From Roseivivax marinus (GTDB taxonomy: Bacteria > Pseudomonadota > Alphaproteobacteria > Rhodobacterales > Rhodobacteraceae), in the NCBI RefSeq assembly GCF_900109705.1, contig NZ_FOAI01000001.1, positions 248,001-312,000 on the forward strand: a stretch of 64,000 bases of DNA, in the 5' to 3' direction. Positions 7,252-15,366 of this stretch are shown piece by piece. Under the pieces are notes generated by a model that did not search any database, was not told the DNA's origin, and saw only the letters and a list, made by a program, of their open reading frames with translations. The first letter of the stretch is position 1. Each line of letters starts with the position of its first letter. A program made the position numbers and the translations under genes.

Positions 7252-8967
7252 ATGAACCGGACCCTGACCGCCGTGCTGGCCACGCTGCCGGCTGCCGCGC
7301 TTGCCCTGACGCTTCTGCCCCGGGAGGCCGATGCGGCGGGCGACGCACTAATTTTCGCGAACGGCGAATACGACGACATGCCACGGCTTTCGGGGGCGAA
7401 CCGCGTGCTTGCTGCTGCCGAGCCTCTCGAGCGGCAGGGCTTCGCCGTGACGCGTCTGGTCGAGGGCGCTTCGGACGAGATGCGGGAGGCGCTGCGCGAT
7501 TTCCTCGCCGGGATCGATAGCGAGACCGACCGCGTGGCGGCAATTCTGTCCGGGCGCTTCGTGCACACAGAGGCCGAGACCTACCTGCTGCCACCGGATG
7601 CGCCCGATCCGCTGGACGAGGCGGCTGTGCTGACAGAGGGACTGCCGGTATCGGCGCTTCTCGGTGTGCTGGCGGACTTTCCCGGAAGCGCGGTTCTGCT
7701 GATCGCCGAGGACGAGATGGACCCGCTGCGCGAGACGCGGTTCCTGTCGGCGGGCAGCGGACCGATCGAGCCGCCGCAGGGCGTGACCCTCGTACGCGGA
7801 ACGCCCCGGCAGATCGAGCGGCTGGCCCGGCGCGACCTCGCGACCCCGTCGCGGGACTTCGCCGAGGCCGTGCGGGACGCCGAGCTCGAGATGGAGGGCT
7901 ACGCGCCACGTCGCATGGTCTTTATCGACGAGGCCTTCGAGCCCGAGCCCGAGCGCGAAGAGCCCGCGCCCGAGCCCGAGCAGACCACGGAAGACCGCGG
8001 CGAAGAGCGCCTCTGGTCGTCGGTCAGCCAGCGCGACGATGCGGCGGGCTACGAGACCTACCTCTCGGCCTATCCCGACGGGGCCCATGCCGCCACGGCG
8101 CGGGACCGGCTGGAATACCTCCGGGACGCGCCGGGCCGGCAGGCCGAGGCCGACGAGGACGCCCTGAACCTGTCGCGGACCGAACGGCAGGAGATCCAGT
8201 CGGACCTGACCTCGCTCGACTATGACACCCGCGGGGTGGACGGCATCTTCGGGCAGGGCAGCCGCCAGGCGATCCGTTCGTGGCAGGAGGCCAACGGGCA
8301 GGAGGCGACCGGCTTCCTCACCCGCCGACAGATCGAGAGAATCGATGCGCAAGCCGCCTCCGCCGAGCGCCGTGCCGCCGAAGAGCGCGACCGCGCGGAC
8401 CGGGCCTACTGGTCCGAGATCTCGCCGGATCCGGGCGCCGAACAGCTGCGCACCTATCTCGACCGCTATCCCGATGGCATCTACGCCTCGGACGCGCGCA
8501 GCCGACTCGATTCGCTCGAACAGAGCGCGCGCGACAGGGCCGCGCAGCGCGACCGGGATGCCTTCGTGGCCGCGCGGGACCAGGACACGGTGCGGGCGTA
8601 CCAGCTCTACATCGAGGAATGGCCCAACGGCGCCTTCACCGACCGGGCCGAGCAGCGCATCCGGGCGCTGCGGCAGGCGGCGCAGGAGCGGCAGGGCGGC
8701 AACGTGCAAGACGGCGGAAGCGCCTCGGGGTCGCGGGCTGCGGCCGAGGAGGCGGCGATGAACCTGCCGAACATGGCGTGGGCCATCGCCGAGCGCCAGC
8801 TTGCCGCGAATGGTCACAACCCGGGCCAGGTGGACGGCACCGTGGACGGGCAGACCCGCCGCGCGCTCGCCGCTTACCAGGCCGACAAGGGACTGACCGC
8901 GCACGGGTATCTGGATCAGGCCACGGCAGCTCAGCTGCTGTCGGACACGGTGTTCGGGCGGTTTTGA
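7252..8967 (+). CDS. Secreted pseudo-caspase with two peptidoglycan-binding domains
   Basis: This 571-aa product has a signal peptide (MNRTLTAVLATLPAAALALT, ending ADA). Residues about 30-190 resemble a caspase-like (peptidase C14) fold with a GDALIFANGEYDDMPRLSGA start. The catalytic His motif (family SGHG) reads SGRF at 100-103, and the catalytic Cys motif (family DACR) reads IAEDEM at 151-156. Both catalytic residues are therefore missing. An acidic Pro/Glu linker follows, then three repeats around W-x(n)-YLxxYPDGxxAxxAR (about 256, 386 and 437). Peptidoglycan-binding-1 type domains lie at about 304-363 and 500-566. ATG 7252 has an AGGAGGACC ribosome site. A non-catalytic cell-wall role is inferred. 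Confidence 0.75.
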   Translation: MNRTLTAVLATLPAAALALTLLPREADAAGDALIFANGEYDDMPRLSGANRVLAAAEPLERQGFAVTRLVEGASDEMREALRDFLAGIDSETDRVAAILSGRFVHTEAETYLLPPDAPDPLDEAAVLTEGLPVSALLGVLADFPGSAVLLIAEDEMDPLRETRFLSAGSGPIEPPQGVTLVRGTPRQIERLARRDLATPSRDFAEAVRDAELEMEGYAPRRMVFIDEAFEPEPEREEPAPEPEQTTEDRGEERLWSSVSQRDDAAGYETYLSAYPDGAHAATARDRLEYLRDAPGRQAEADEDALNLSRTERQEIQSDLTSLDYDTRGVDGIFGQGSRQAIRSWQEANGQEATGFLTRRQIERIDAQAASAERRAAEERDRADRAYWSEISPDPGAEQLRTYLDRYPDGIYASDARSRLDSLEQSARDRAAQRDRDAFVAARDQDTVRAYQLYIEEWPNGAFTDRAEQRIRALRQAAQERQGGNVQDGGSASGSRAAAEEAAMNLPNMAWAIAERQLAANGHNPGQVDGTVDGQTRRALAAYQADKGLTAHGYLDQATAAQLLSDTVFGRF

Positions 8968-9001
8968 TCTGGCAGGGCGCGTCGCGCCCCGTCGCAACGC
9001 G

Positions 9002-9031
9002 AAAGGGCCGCCCAAACGGGGCGGCCCTTTT
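9002..9031 (+). terminator. Bidirectional terminator after the pseudo-caspase gene
   Basis: GGGCCGCCC and GGGGCGGCCC pair around AAAC, flanked by AAA on the left and TTTT on the right. The hairpin can therefore stop transcription from both sides, ending the gene at 7252 and backing up the terminator of rpmJ. Confidence 0.8.
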
Positions 9032-9130
9032 CTTGCGTTTCTGCCCGCTTCGGGTGGGCGTCGCCTTGCCAGATGAGGGTCCGAAGATCCGCGCGAGGAG
9101 CGCGTTAATCATCCGATCATCGAACATGCG

Positions 9131-9157
9131 AAAGGGCCGCCCGAGGGCGGCCCGTTT
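9131..9157 (-). terminator. Terminator downstream of rpmJ
   Basis: GGGCCGCCC (9134-9142) and GGGCGGCCC (9145-9153) form a hairpin followed on the minus strand by TTT. It lies about 40 bases beyond the rpmJ stop codon. Confidence 0.65.
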
Positions 9158-9195
9158 CACATCGGACCCACGCGCGCCCGCGGGCGCGCAGCGGA

Positions 9196-9321
9196 TCAGC
9201 CCTGGCGTGCCTTGAAGCGACGCTGGGTCTTGTTGATGACGTAGACGCGGCCCTTCCGGCGCACCACGCGGCAATCGCGGTGACGGTTCTTGAGCGAGCG
9301 GAGCGAGTTCTTGACCTTCAT
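9196..9321 (-). CDS. rpmJ: 50S ribosomal protein L36
   Basis: This 41-aa product begins [20 protein letters not shown], continues with [20 protein letters not shown], and ends in G. It is the basic L36 protein of the large ribosomal subunit. This is the 41-aa C-minus form common in proteobacteria, with only one Cys (C17) instead of the zinc-binding CxxC...CxxxxH set. The ribosome site on the minus strand is AGGAGA, 7 bases before ATG 9321. A terminator lies downstream and tRNA-Val lies upstream on the same strand. Confidence 0.97.
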   Translation of the reverse strand: MKVKNSLRSLKNRHRDCRVVRRKGRVYVINKTQRRFKARQG

Positions 9322-9411
9322 CGGTCGTCTCCTCATGTCGCGGCGCTCGGTTGCGCCTGGCTGGTGTTCGGGGCCCCGGGGATCTTGCGATCCCGCCGGA
9401 GCGGTGATGGA

Positions 9412-9486
<75 letters not shown>

Positions 9487-9644
9487 GTTTTCACCTGCGC
9501 TTTTCCCCCATCGGGTGCCCCATAAAGACATGGGGCGCGGGAGACCCGCGCCGGTAAGCGGGGTCTATAAATAGAGTCGGAGGCGGGATCAAGGGGCTTT
9601 TGAGCGCGTTCGAAAACGGGCTATGTTGCCCCCGAGGAGTACGA

Positions 9645-10508
9645 ATGCCCAAGGTTCCCTATCACCTCTTTCGTCCGGAGCACCTGACCTCCCGTGTCGT
9701 GTTCGCCTCGCCGCATTCGGGGCGCGACTATCCGTGGTCCTTCCTGCGCCACACCGTGCTGGACGAACATTCGATCCGCTCGTCCGAAGATGCCTATGTC
9801 GACCGGCTCTTCGATTGCGCCCCGGAATTTGGCGCGGCCTTCCTGAAGGCCGGGGCGCCGCGGGCCTTCATCGACCTCAATCGCGCCCCGGACGAACTCG
9901 ATCCCGCGCTTGTCGAGGGCGTGCGCCGGTCGGGCCACAACCCGCGCGTGGCGTCGGGACTGGGCGTCGTGCCGCGGGTCGTCGCAAACGGTCGCGCGAT
10001 CTACCGCGGCAAGTTGCCCTTTGCAGAGGCCGAACGGCGCATCCGTGATTACTGGCATCCCTACCACGCCACCTTGCAGAGCGCACTCGACGACGCGCAC
10101 GCGGCCTTCGGTGAGGCGCTGCTGATCGACTGTCACTCCATGCCGCACGAGGCGGTGGACGGCATCGCCCGCGGCGGCGCCCGGCGGCCCGAGATTGTCA
10201 TCGGCGACCGATTCGGGGCCTCCGCCTCTCCGGACTTCGTGGACCGGATCGAGGCGGCGTTCACGGCTGCAGGCTTTGCCGTGTCGCGCAACACGCCTTT
10301 CGCGGGCGCCTACATCACCCAGCATTACGGCCGCCCCGCCCGGCGCCAGCACGCGGTGCAGATCGAGATCGACCGCGCCATCTACATGGACGAGATGCGG
10401 ATCCGCCCGAACGCGCAGTTCCACACCGTCCGCAAGGCGCTGCGCGGGATCATCGCCGAGATCGCCGCGCTGGGCGCCCCCCGGATCGACAGCCTCGCCG
10501 CCGAGTAG
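9645..10508 (+). CDS. N-formylglutamate amidohydrolase family protein
   Basis: This 287-aa cytoplasmic hydrolase belongs to the HutG/FGase group, which removes formate from N-formylglutamate in histidine breakdown or acts on related formyl amides. The family landmarks are ASPHSGRDYP (metal-site His), DLNRAPDELDP, LLIDCHSMPHE (Asp-x-His), a YITQHYGRP loop and HAVQIEIDRAIYMDE near the C-terminus. ATG 9645 is chosen because GAGGAG lies 5 bases upstream. No other hut gene is in the window, so the physiological substrate is open. Confidence 0.88.
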   Translation: MPKVPYHLFRPEHLTSRVVFASPHSGRDYPWSFLRHTVLDEHSIRSSEDAYVDRLFDCAPEFGAAFLKAGAPRAFIDLNRAPDELDPALVEGVRRSGHNPRVASGLGVVPRVVANGRAIYRGKLPFAEAERRIRDYWHPYHATLQSALDDAHAAFGEALLIDCHSMPHEAVDGIARGGARRPEIVIGDRFGASASPDFVDRIEAAFTAAGFAVSRNTPFAGAYITQHYGRPARRQHAVQIEIDRAIYMDEMRIRPNAQFHTVRKALRGIIAEIAALGAPRIDSLAAE

Positions 10509-10514
10509 GGCGGG

Positions 10515-11516
10515 TCAGTCCCGGGCCGGCCAGAGCGCGTCCAGTGCCGCATCGAGCGGCCCGGGCGCATCGAAACGCAACCGCACCGGAACTGTCAGAA
10601 CCTTGCGCCGGAAGGCCTCGGGCAGTCGCACCGCGTCCTTCTCGGTCGTCACGAGCTGCGCGTTCATCATCTGCGCGTCCCGTTCCAGACGGGTTAACAG
10701 GGCGGTCGTCAGCGGCTGGTGGTCGTCAAGCGCCTCGGCGTGGACGACGTCGGCGCCAAGATCGCGCAGGGTGGCAAAGGCCTTCTCCGGCCGCCCGATC
10801 CCGGCGAAGGCAAAGGCGCGCAGGCCCTCCCATGGCATCCCGGTCTGAAGCGCCTCGACATGGGCGGACACGATCGGGCAGGGGACCTGATCGCCCCAAT
10901 CCTTGCGGAACGCCTCTTGCGCGATGCTGTCGCCGATGGCGACCACGAGGTCGGCGCGCGAGAGCCCCGTGTCGACCGGCTCGCGCAGGGGGCCTGCCGG
11001 CAGGCAGAGCCCGTTGCCGAAGCCGCGCGCCGCGTCCACCACGACCAGTGACAGGTCCTTGGCGACGCCGGGGTTCTGGAAGCCGTCGTCGAGCAGGATC
11101 GCCTGGGCACCTGCGGTTTCGGCCGCGCGGGCTCCGGCTGCGCGATCGCGGGCCACCCAGACTGGCGCGAAGGCCGAGAGGAGCAGCGGCTCGTCGCCCA
11201 CGGCGGCCGCGTCATGTGTCTGCGGGTCCACCCGCACCGGCCCGGCGAGTTGCCCGCCATAGCCGCGCGAGACCACGTGCGGGGTCACGCCGCGGGCAGT
11301 CAGCCGCTCGATCAGCGCGATGGTGGTGGGGGTCTTGCCGGTCCCGCCGGCGTGCAGGTTTCCGATGCAGATCACCGGGACGGCCGGGCGGGCGCTCGGC
11401 GGACGGGTCACGCGCCGCGCGGTGGCGAGCGCGGTGAGCGCGCCCAGAGGCTGCAGCGCGCGCGCGCGCAGGCCCGGGGCATTGGCTGGCCGATCCCAGA
11501 AGCGGAACGGGCGCAT
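10515..11516 (-). CDS. lpxK: Tetraacyldisaccharide 4'-kinase
   Basis: This 333-aa inner-membrane enzyme phosphorylates the 4' position of the lipid A disaccharide. It has an N-terminal helix region (FRFWDRPANAPGLRARALQP). The P-loop is CIGNLHAGGTGKTPTTIALI, characteristic of LpxK (GN...GGTGKTP). VSRGYGG, GDEPLLLS, ILLDDGFQNP and LVTTEKDAVRLP follow. The length is normal. Its start codon overlaps the stop of the upstream Kdo-transferase-like gene (TGATG), so the two are translationally coupled. Confidence 0.95.
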   Translation of the reverse strand: MRPFRFWDRPANAPGLRARALQPLGALTALATARRVTRPPSARPAVPVICIGNLHAGGTGKTPTTIALIERLTARGVTPHVVSRGYGGQLAGPVRVDPQTHDAAAVGDEPLLLSAFAPVWVARDRAAGARAAETAGAQAILLDDGFQNPGVAKDLSLVVVDAARGFGNGLCLPAGPLREPVDTGLSRADLVVAIGDSIAQEAFRKDWGDQVPCPIVSAHVEALQTGMPWEGLRAFAFAGIGRPEKAFATLRDLGADVVHAEALDDHQPLTTALLTRLERDAQMMNAQLVTTEKDAVRLPEAFRRKVLTVPVRLRFDAPGPLDAALDALWPARD

Positions 11517-12706
11517 CAGGTCCGCCCCCTGCGCGCGTCCAGAAGCTCGACCATGCGGGCGAGAACCGCGTCCGTCGCCTCGGCCCCGGCGGAGACCACT
11601 TCCCAGCCCGCATGGGCCATCGAGGCCGCGCGGTCCGGGGCCAGAAGCTGCGAGACCGCGCCGGCAAGGCTGTCCTCGTCCCGCACGATCCGCGCCGCGC
11701 CCGCGTCCACCAGGGTGGTGTAGGCGGCAAGGTGACGGCCCACGTTCGGGCCGTAGAGGATCGCGACCCCCAGCGAGGCTGCCTCGAACGGATCGGTGCC
11801 GCCGTGGCCCGACACCAGCGACCCGCCGAGGAAGGCCAGCGGGGCGAGGCGATACCACAGGCCGAGCTCTTCGGCGCCCTGGCACAGGATGATCTGCGTG
11901 CCGTCGTCCACGGTCTCGCCCTCGTCCCAGCGGCTGACGCGCAGGCCGCTGGCATCGGCGGCGGCGGCGATCTGGACGCCGTCCTCTTCGGAGGCGGGCA
12001 CCAGCACGAGGACCAGCCGGTGCGACAGCCGCGTAGCCACCCTGTGGGCGTCGATCACGAGCCGCGCCTCGCCCGCACGCAGTCGCGCCGCCAGCCAGAT
12101 CGGGCGTCCGGCCAGCAGCCCCAGAAGTTCCTCGTGCTGGTCGTCGTCGCAGTCGAGCGGCAGCGTCGTCTCCTGCAGGACGCCGCTGCGGCGGATCCGG
12201 TCCGCGGAGAGCGAGGCTCGGGGCAGGCGGCGCTCGGCGGCGGCATCGGCGACGAAGAGCGTGTCGAACAGCGCGAGCGTCGCCGGCACGGGGTCCGGCA
12301 GCCAGCGCGCGGCGGGCGCGACATGGGGCGCCTGGCCGTCGTCGGCGTGCAGGAGCGGGACGCCGTCCTCGTGGGCGGTCCAGAGGAGGGCGGGGTTCAG
12401 GGTGGGGCCGGACCACAAACAGAGGTCGGGGCGCCAGTGATCTAGGAAGAGACGGGCGTCGCCGGGCGTTTCGGGGGGCAGGGCAGCGGCGCCCTCGTCC
12501 CAGGCGCCGGTGGCCAGGAGGCCGGTCTCGGGACGCTGCTGGCGCAGGCGCGCGGCGAGCGTCTCGAGCGCGCGCGCCTCGGCCCGGCTGCCGGCGTGCA
12601 GCCACACCAGCTCACCCTTGGGGCGGGGGGCGTCCGGGGTCCAGACGGGAGCGCGTCCGCGCGTCGAGGCGAAGTAGGTATTGATGGAAAACGGACGCTT
12701 GACCAA
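11516..12706 (-). CDS. Divergent 3-deoxy-D-manno-octulosonic acid (Kdo) transferase-like glycosyltransferase
   Basis: The product is about 396 aa if translation starts at TTG 12706, the only near start codon in frame after the upstream stop. It resembles WaaA/KdtA. LVWLHAGSRAEARALE keeps the catalytic Glu position (family HAVSVGE), and LGLWYRLAPLAFLGGSLVSG plus HGGTDPFEAASLG match the family C-terminal block. It lacks the usual N-terminal membrane anchor, and the family ETELWPN motif reads SGPTLNP. It probably transfers Kdo or a related sugar to lipid A precursors beside LpxK, but the acceptor is uncertain. It is coupled to lpxK and follows the DUF4170 gene after 4 bases. Confidence 0.75.
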   Translation of the reverse strand: MVKRPFSINTYFASTRGRAPVWTPDAPRPKGELVWLHAGSRAEARALETLAARLRQQRPETGLLATGAWDEGAAALPPETPGDARLFLDHWRPDLCLWSGPTLNPALLWTAHEDGVPLLHADDGQAPHVAPAARWLPDPVPATLALFDTLFVADAAAERRLPRASLSADRIRRSGVLQETTLPLDCDDDQHEELLGLLAGRPIWLAARLRAGEARLVIDAHRVATRLSHRLVLVLVPASEEDGVQIAAAADASGLRVSRWDEGETVDDGTQIILCQGAEELGLWYRLAPLAFLGGSLVSGHGGTDPFEAASLGVAILYGPNVGRHLAAYTTLVDAGAARIVRDEDSLAGAVSQLLAPDRAASMAHAGWEVVSAGAEATDAVLARMVELLDARRGRT

Positions 12707-12710
12707 CGGC

Positions 12711-12932
12711 TTACGCGGAGGCGGCGCCGCTGCCGACGCGGTCGCCCAGCGGCACGAGGAAGTAGCGCATGTGGGCGTTGTCCACGGTCTTCTGCGCCCA
12801 TTCCGCCCAGGCCTCGCGCCCGGCCTCGCGGGTCGGGAACACGCCAACGACGTGCAGGTCGGAGGGGTCCTTGAACTCGTCGCGCTCGGGCGTCACGAGC
12901 TCTCCGCCGAAGACGAGGTGCAGGTCTTGCAT
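12711..12932 (-). CDS. DUF4170 family small protein
   Basis: This 73-aa product begins MQDLHLVFGGELVTPERDEF and continues with VGVFPTREAGREAWAEWAQ. It is the DUF4170 pattern found next to kdtA-lpxK in many alphaproteobacteria. The function is unknown; it is predicted to be soluble and cytoplasmic. ATG 12932 has AAGGA about 8 bases upstream. ATG 12941, three codons earlier, is the alternative. It should be the first gene of the kdtA-lpxK unit here, because the genes that usually precede it (cysQ, pmbA) are separated from it by the 12.9-15.4 kb insertion. Confidence 0.85.
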   Translation of the reverse strand: MQDLHLVFGGELVTPERDEFKDPSDLHVVGVFPTREAGREAWAEWAQKTVDNAHMRYFLVPLGDRVGSGAASA

Positions 12933-13128
12933 CGGTGGCATCCTTTCCGTCGCTCCCTCCCCGGCGCGACCCTGACGCGGGGCGGCGGGGCGGTCAAGCG
13001 GGGGGTGGCTCGGGTCTGGCAGGCGTATGGCATCGGTCTGGCCGCGGCGTACGGTCCGCTCACGCCCGGGGAAGGGGCCGCGGGGCATCCTGCGGGCATC
13101 CCTCGGACCCCAAGGACGGAGCCCCGCC

Positions 13129-13542
13129 ATGCGCCGGATCGACCCCAGCAAGATGACCAAGACCGAACGCGTCCACTACTCGTTCGGAATCGACGCGATG
13201 GAGATCCTCGAACACGAGCTGCTGGACAAGTTCATGGCCGCCCGGAAGGTGCCGCGCGACTGGCACGAAATCAGCCGCGACCGCGACCACCGCGACGGCC
13301 GCTCGGTGAAGGTGACGATCCGGCTCGACGCGGACGTGGTGCGGTTCTTCAAGGGGATCGGCCCGGGCTACCAGCCGCGCATCAACAAGGTGCTGCGGGC
13401 CTTCATGCACATGAAGCTCGCCCACATCCTCGACGGGCCGGACTGCACCGACGTGGTGATGCGCCCCGACGCCGTCCTGGAGAAGGCGCGGGACCGTCCG
13501 GGCTGGGGGAAGACGGCGGAGTGGCTGGCGGAGGAGGGGTGA
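13129..13542 (+). CDS. BrnA-like antitoxin family protein, without a BrnT partner
   Basis: This 137-aa product has the BrnA core at about residues 63-104 (VKVTIRLDADVVRFFKGIGP, GYQPRINKVLRAFMHMKLAH). This is a ribbon-helix-helix DNA-binding segment. In BrnT/BrnA modules BrnA neutralises the BrnT ribonuclease and represses the operon. No BrnT-like frame lies in the 196 bases upstream or downstream, so this is an orphan. It may act as a plain repressor. Base composition is as GC-rich as the host's, unlike the AT-rich genes that follow. GGAG at 13118-13121 serves ATG 13129. Confidence 0.75.
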   Translation: MRRIDPSKMTKTERVHYSFGIDAMEILEHELLDKFMAARKVPRDWHEISRDRDHRDGRSVKVTIRLDADVVRFFKGIGPGYQPRINKVLRAFMHMKLAHILDGPDCTDVVMRPDAVLEKARDRPGWGKTAEWLAEEG

Positions 13543-13657
13543 CGCCGAAATACGATAAACGTAAATGATAGAGAGCCATATTCATTAAATGGTTGCGTGA
13601 AAACGAAAGGTAATATCATATGCGGGAAACCGGCAAGAAAATACTTATGAGATCTTC

Positions 13658-14761
13658 ATGATACGAGTCGACCTGAACTCAAGAATAATTGACGAAGGGC
13701 ATAAGGTCTTTATGGTTAGGCCGGGCGCAAACTATCGTCTCTACGACTTGTTTCGCGAGAATGAGGCGATATTTGCAGACATAGTTGCCTTGGACTTGAA
13801 GCAAGGTATCTCGTTCGATGATCAAGATAGAATTTTAGCGCAACTGCAAAGATCCAGGAACATTCGAGCGCATCTTTTGAGGCCTAGCGGGGATGCTCCT
13901 TCACGGGACTTGGATCATTATCAAAGTGTTTCGCGAACCTCTGCCCTCGCACAACTTTTGCGCGTTTTGCGTGGCTATTTTGAGCAGGCGAAGAAGGGCG
14001 ACCTGGTCTTGGTCCCGCCTTCAGCGTTTTCGCTCGATGCTCTAGTCGGCGAAATTCAGGATGAGCCAAATAACTTTAAAGTAATCGAATATTCCGAGAG
14101 ATATGGAAATGAGAGGCTTTATGGTCGACGTGTTAGGTGGCTTGGTAAAGTTCAAAAGGGAAAGCTCTCTCCATATCTATTGGACTTAATATCGAAGCCG
14201 AACGCCTTTGTTCAGATCCGACGGCAGGAGGCTCAGTCTATATATCGCATCGCATATGGAAGTTATGCTGACGAAAGCGATGTAAGGGTAAGCTTCACGG
14301 TTGATGACCCTGACTTCACTATCTCAGACGATCTCAAGATTCAGGCTTTCTTCAACTTTGTCGCTGTAAATTTGGAAAATCAGCGGAAGGGTAGACCGCC
14401 TCAGTCGGTCGAAGAGGCAATTTTTTCTAGAGATGGAGATAGTTTTGAGCTGCAATCTAATATTCATTCCCCTGGATACCTTAATCTTGTTTCCAAGGCG
14501 ACCGGTCCTCTCACCGTCGCTGCTTTGTTCCTGCTTGCGACTCAGCTTGGGCCGGAGGCAGTCGACGCGGCGGGTAACGATACGGTCATAATAGGCAACT
14601 CGAAAGATCCAAATGATGTGTGCACAGCGGAGGTAAGTCGCGAAGTCTTGAGTCAACTGCGGCTGTTGGGGGCAGAACGTTGGGCCAAGGCTTGCGAAAT
14701 CGCAAACGATGCTGCATTGTCCTCTGGTTTGAAGGGGCCTGCGACCATAGATCTTCCGTAG
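13658..14761 (+). CDS. Hypothetical protein with Mrr/EVE-like N-terminal sensor domain (putative defence protein)
   Basis: The product has 367 aa and is coded in AT-rich DNA. The N-terminal part resembles the PUA/EVE-like N-terminal domain of Mrr-type and other restriction-related proteins. KVFMVRPGANYRLYDLFREN lies at 16-35. KKGDLVLVPPSAF lies at 112-124, with LVGEIQ at 129-134. YGRRVRWLGKVQKGKLSPYL lies at 155-174, with AFVQI at 183-187. Such domains read modified bases or act as nucleotide sensors. The C-terminal 170 residues match nothing I recognise and include a hydrophobic run (TGPLTVAALFLLATQLG, 282-298). ATG 13658 lacks a strong ribosome site. It is followed after 62 bases by a membrane-protein gene. 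A defence role is an inference from domain resemblance and island context. Confidence 0.55.
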   Translation: MIRVDLNSRIIDEGHKVFMVRPGANYRLYDLFRENEAIFADIVALDLKQGISFDDQDRILAQLQRSRNIRAHLLRPSGDAPSRDLDHYQSVSRTSALAQLLRVLRGYFEQAKKGDLVLVPPSAFSLDALVGEIQDEPNNFKVIEYSERYGNERLYGRRVRWLGKVQKGKLSPYLLDLISKPNAFVQIRRQEAQSIYRIAYGSYADESDVRVSFTVDDPDFTISDDLKIQAFFNFVAVNLENQRKGRPPQSVEEAIFSRDGDSFELQSNIHSPGYLNLVSKATGPLTVAALFLLATQLGPEAVDAAGNDTVIIGNSKDPNDVCTAEVSREVLSQLRLLGAERWAKACEIANDAALSSGLKGPATIDLP

Positions 14762-14823
14762 CCGCTAGGGCACGACTGCGTACCGCATCCAGCGAGTAGA
14801 AACTTCGTTCATTATTGATATCA

Positions 14824-15366
14824 ATGACTGAGGTCGGCGTGGAAAGTAAAGACGAATCCAGCACGTCAGGCACGAATCTGCCCAGCGGCCCAAACGGCTT
14901 AAAGATTCCTAGTTGGCTTGCGAAGTCACTTATCGGATTAGTGTGTCTATTTTCTGGTGCATTGGTCGAGAACTATTTTGATGTATTTGGTCAAAATCAC
15001 AAAATTACAGCTGAATATTCAGAAGCTGTGGATAACGCTGCAGCTGCTGTAGATGAACAACTTCAGAAGGTCTTCGCTGTAATTGATCATCCCTATGATC
15101 GGGTTTCCGACGAACTTAAATTGGAGTTGCAAAGCGCACTCCTCGATCTGAATAGAAATGTTGAGCGCCTGTCTGACCAAATCGGTGACAATAATTTGCC
15201 GGCCGCGCAGTTTTCTATCGCTATGGCAAATTTATTGAGCGAGATAGACAATGCCGAAAGTGCGCTGTTTGCAAAAGGTTTTGTAAGTGCGACTGGTGCG
15301 TATTACGAGGATAAACGCGCATTTCAGGCGGCTGTGTCGGAAAAGCTCAAAAGAACATTTCTCTAA
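14824..15366 (+). CDS. Hypothetical single-pass membrane protein of the AT-rich islet
   Basis: The product has 180 aa from ATG 14824; a TTG at 14815 in frame is an alternative. A Ser/Gly-rich acidic N-terminus is followed by one transmembrane segment (KSLIGLVCLFSGALVENYF, about residues 34-52). A mainly helical domain follows (AVDNAAAAVDEQLQKVFAVI, ELQSALLDLNRNVERLSDQI), suggesting a coiled or four-helix bundle of about 120 residues on one side of the membrane. No family is recognised. It shares low GC and direction with the upstream gene and likely forms a two-gene unit with it. A membrane effector or scaffold is conceivable. Confidence 0.55.
   Translation: MTEVGVESKDESSTSGTNLPSGPNGLKIPSWLAKSLIGLVCLFSGALVENYFDVFGQNHKITAEYSEAVDNAAAAVDEQLQKVFAVIDHPYDRVSDELKLELQSALLDLNRNVERLSDQIGDNNLPAAQFSIAMANLLSEIDNAESALFAKGFVSATGAYYEDKRAFQAAVSEKLKRTFL

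Noticed and set aside
9518..9535. CCCCAT-AAAGAC-ATGGGG hairpin upstream of tRNA-Val as a terminator or riboswitch part
   Set aside because: There is no T-run on either side and no aptamer-like context. It is more likely a chance inverted repeat near the tRNA promoter.
12950..13128. Possible BrnT toxin gene upstream of the BrnA-like gene
   Set aside because: No frame of suitable length or BrnT-like sequence was found, so the antitoxin is listed as an orphan.
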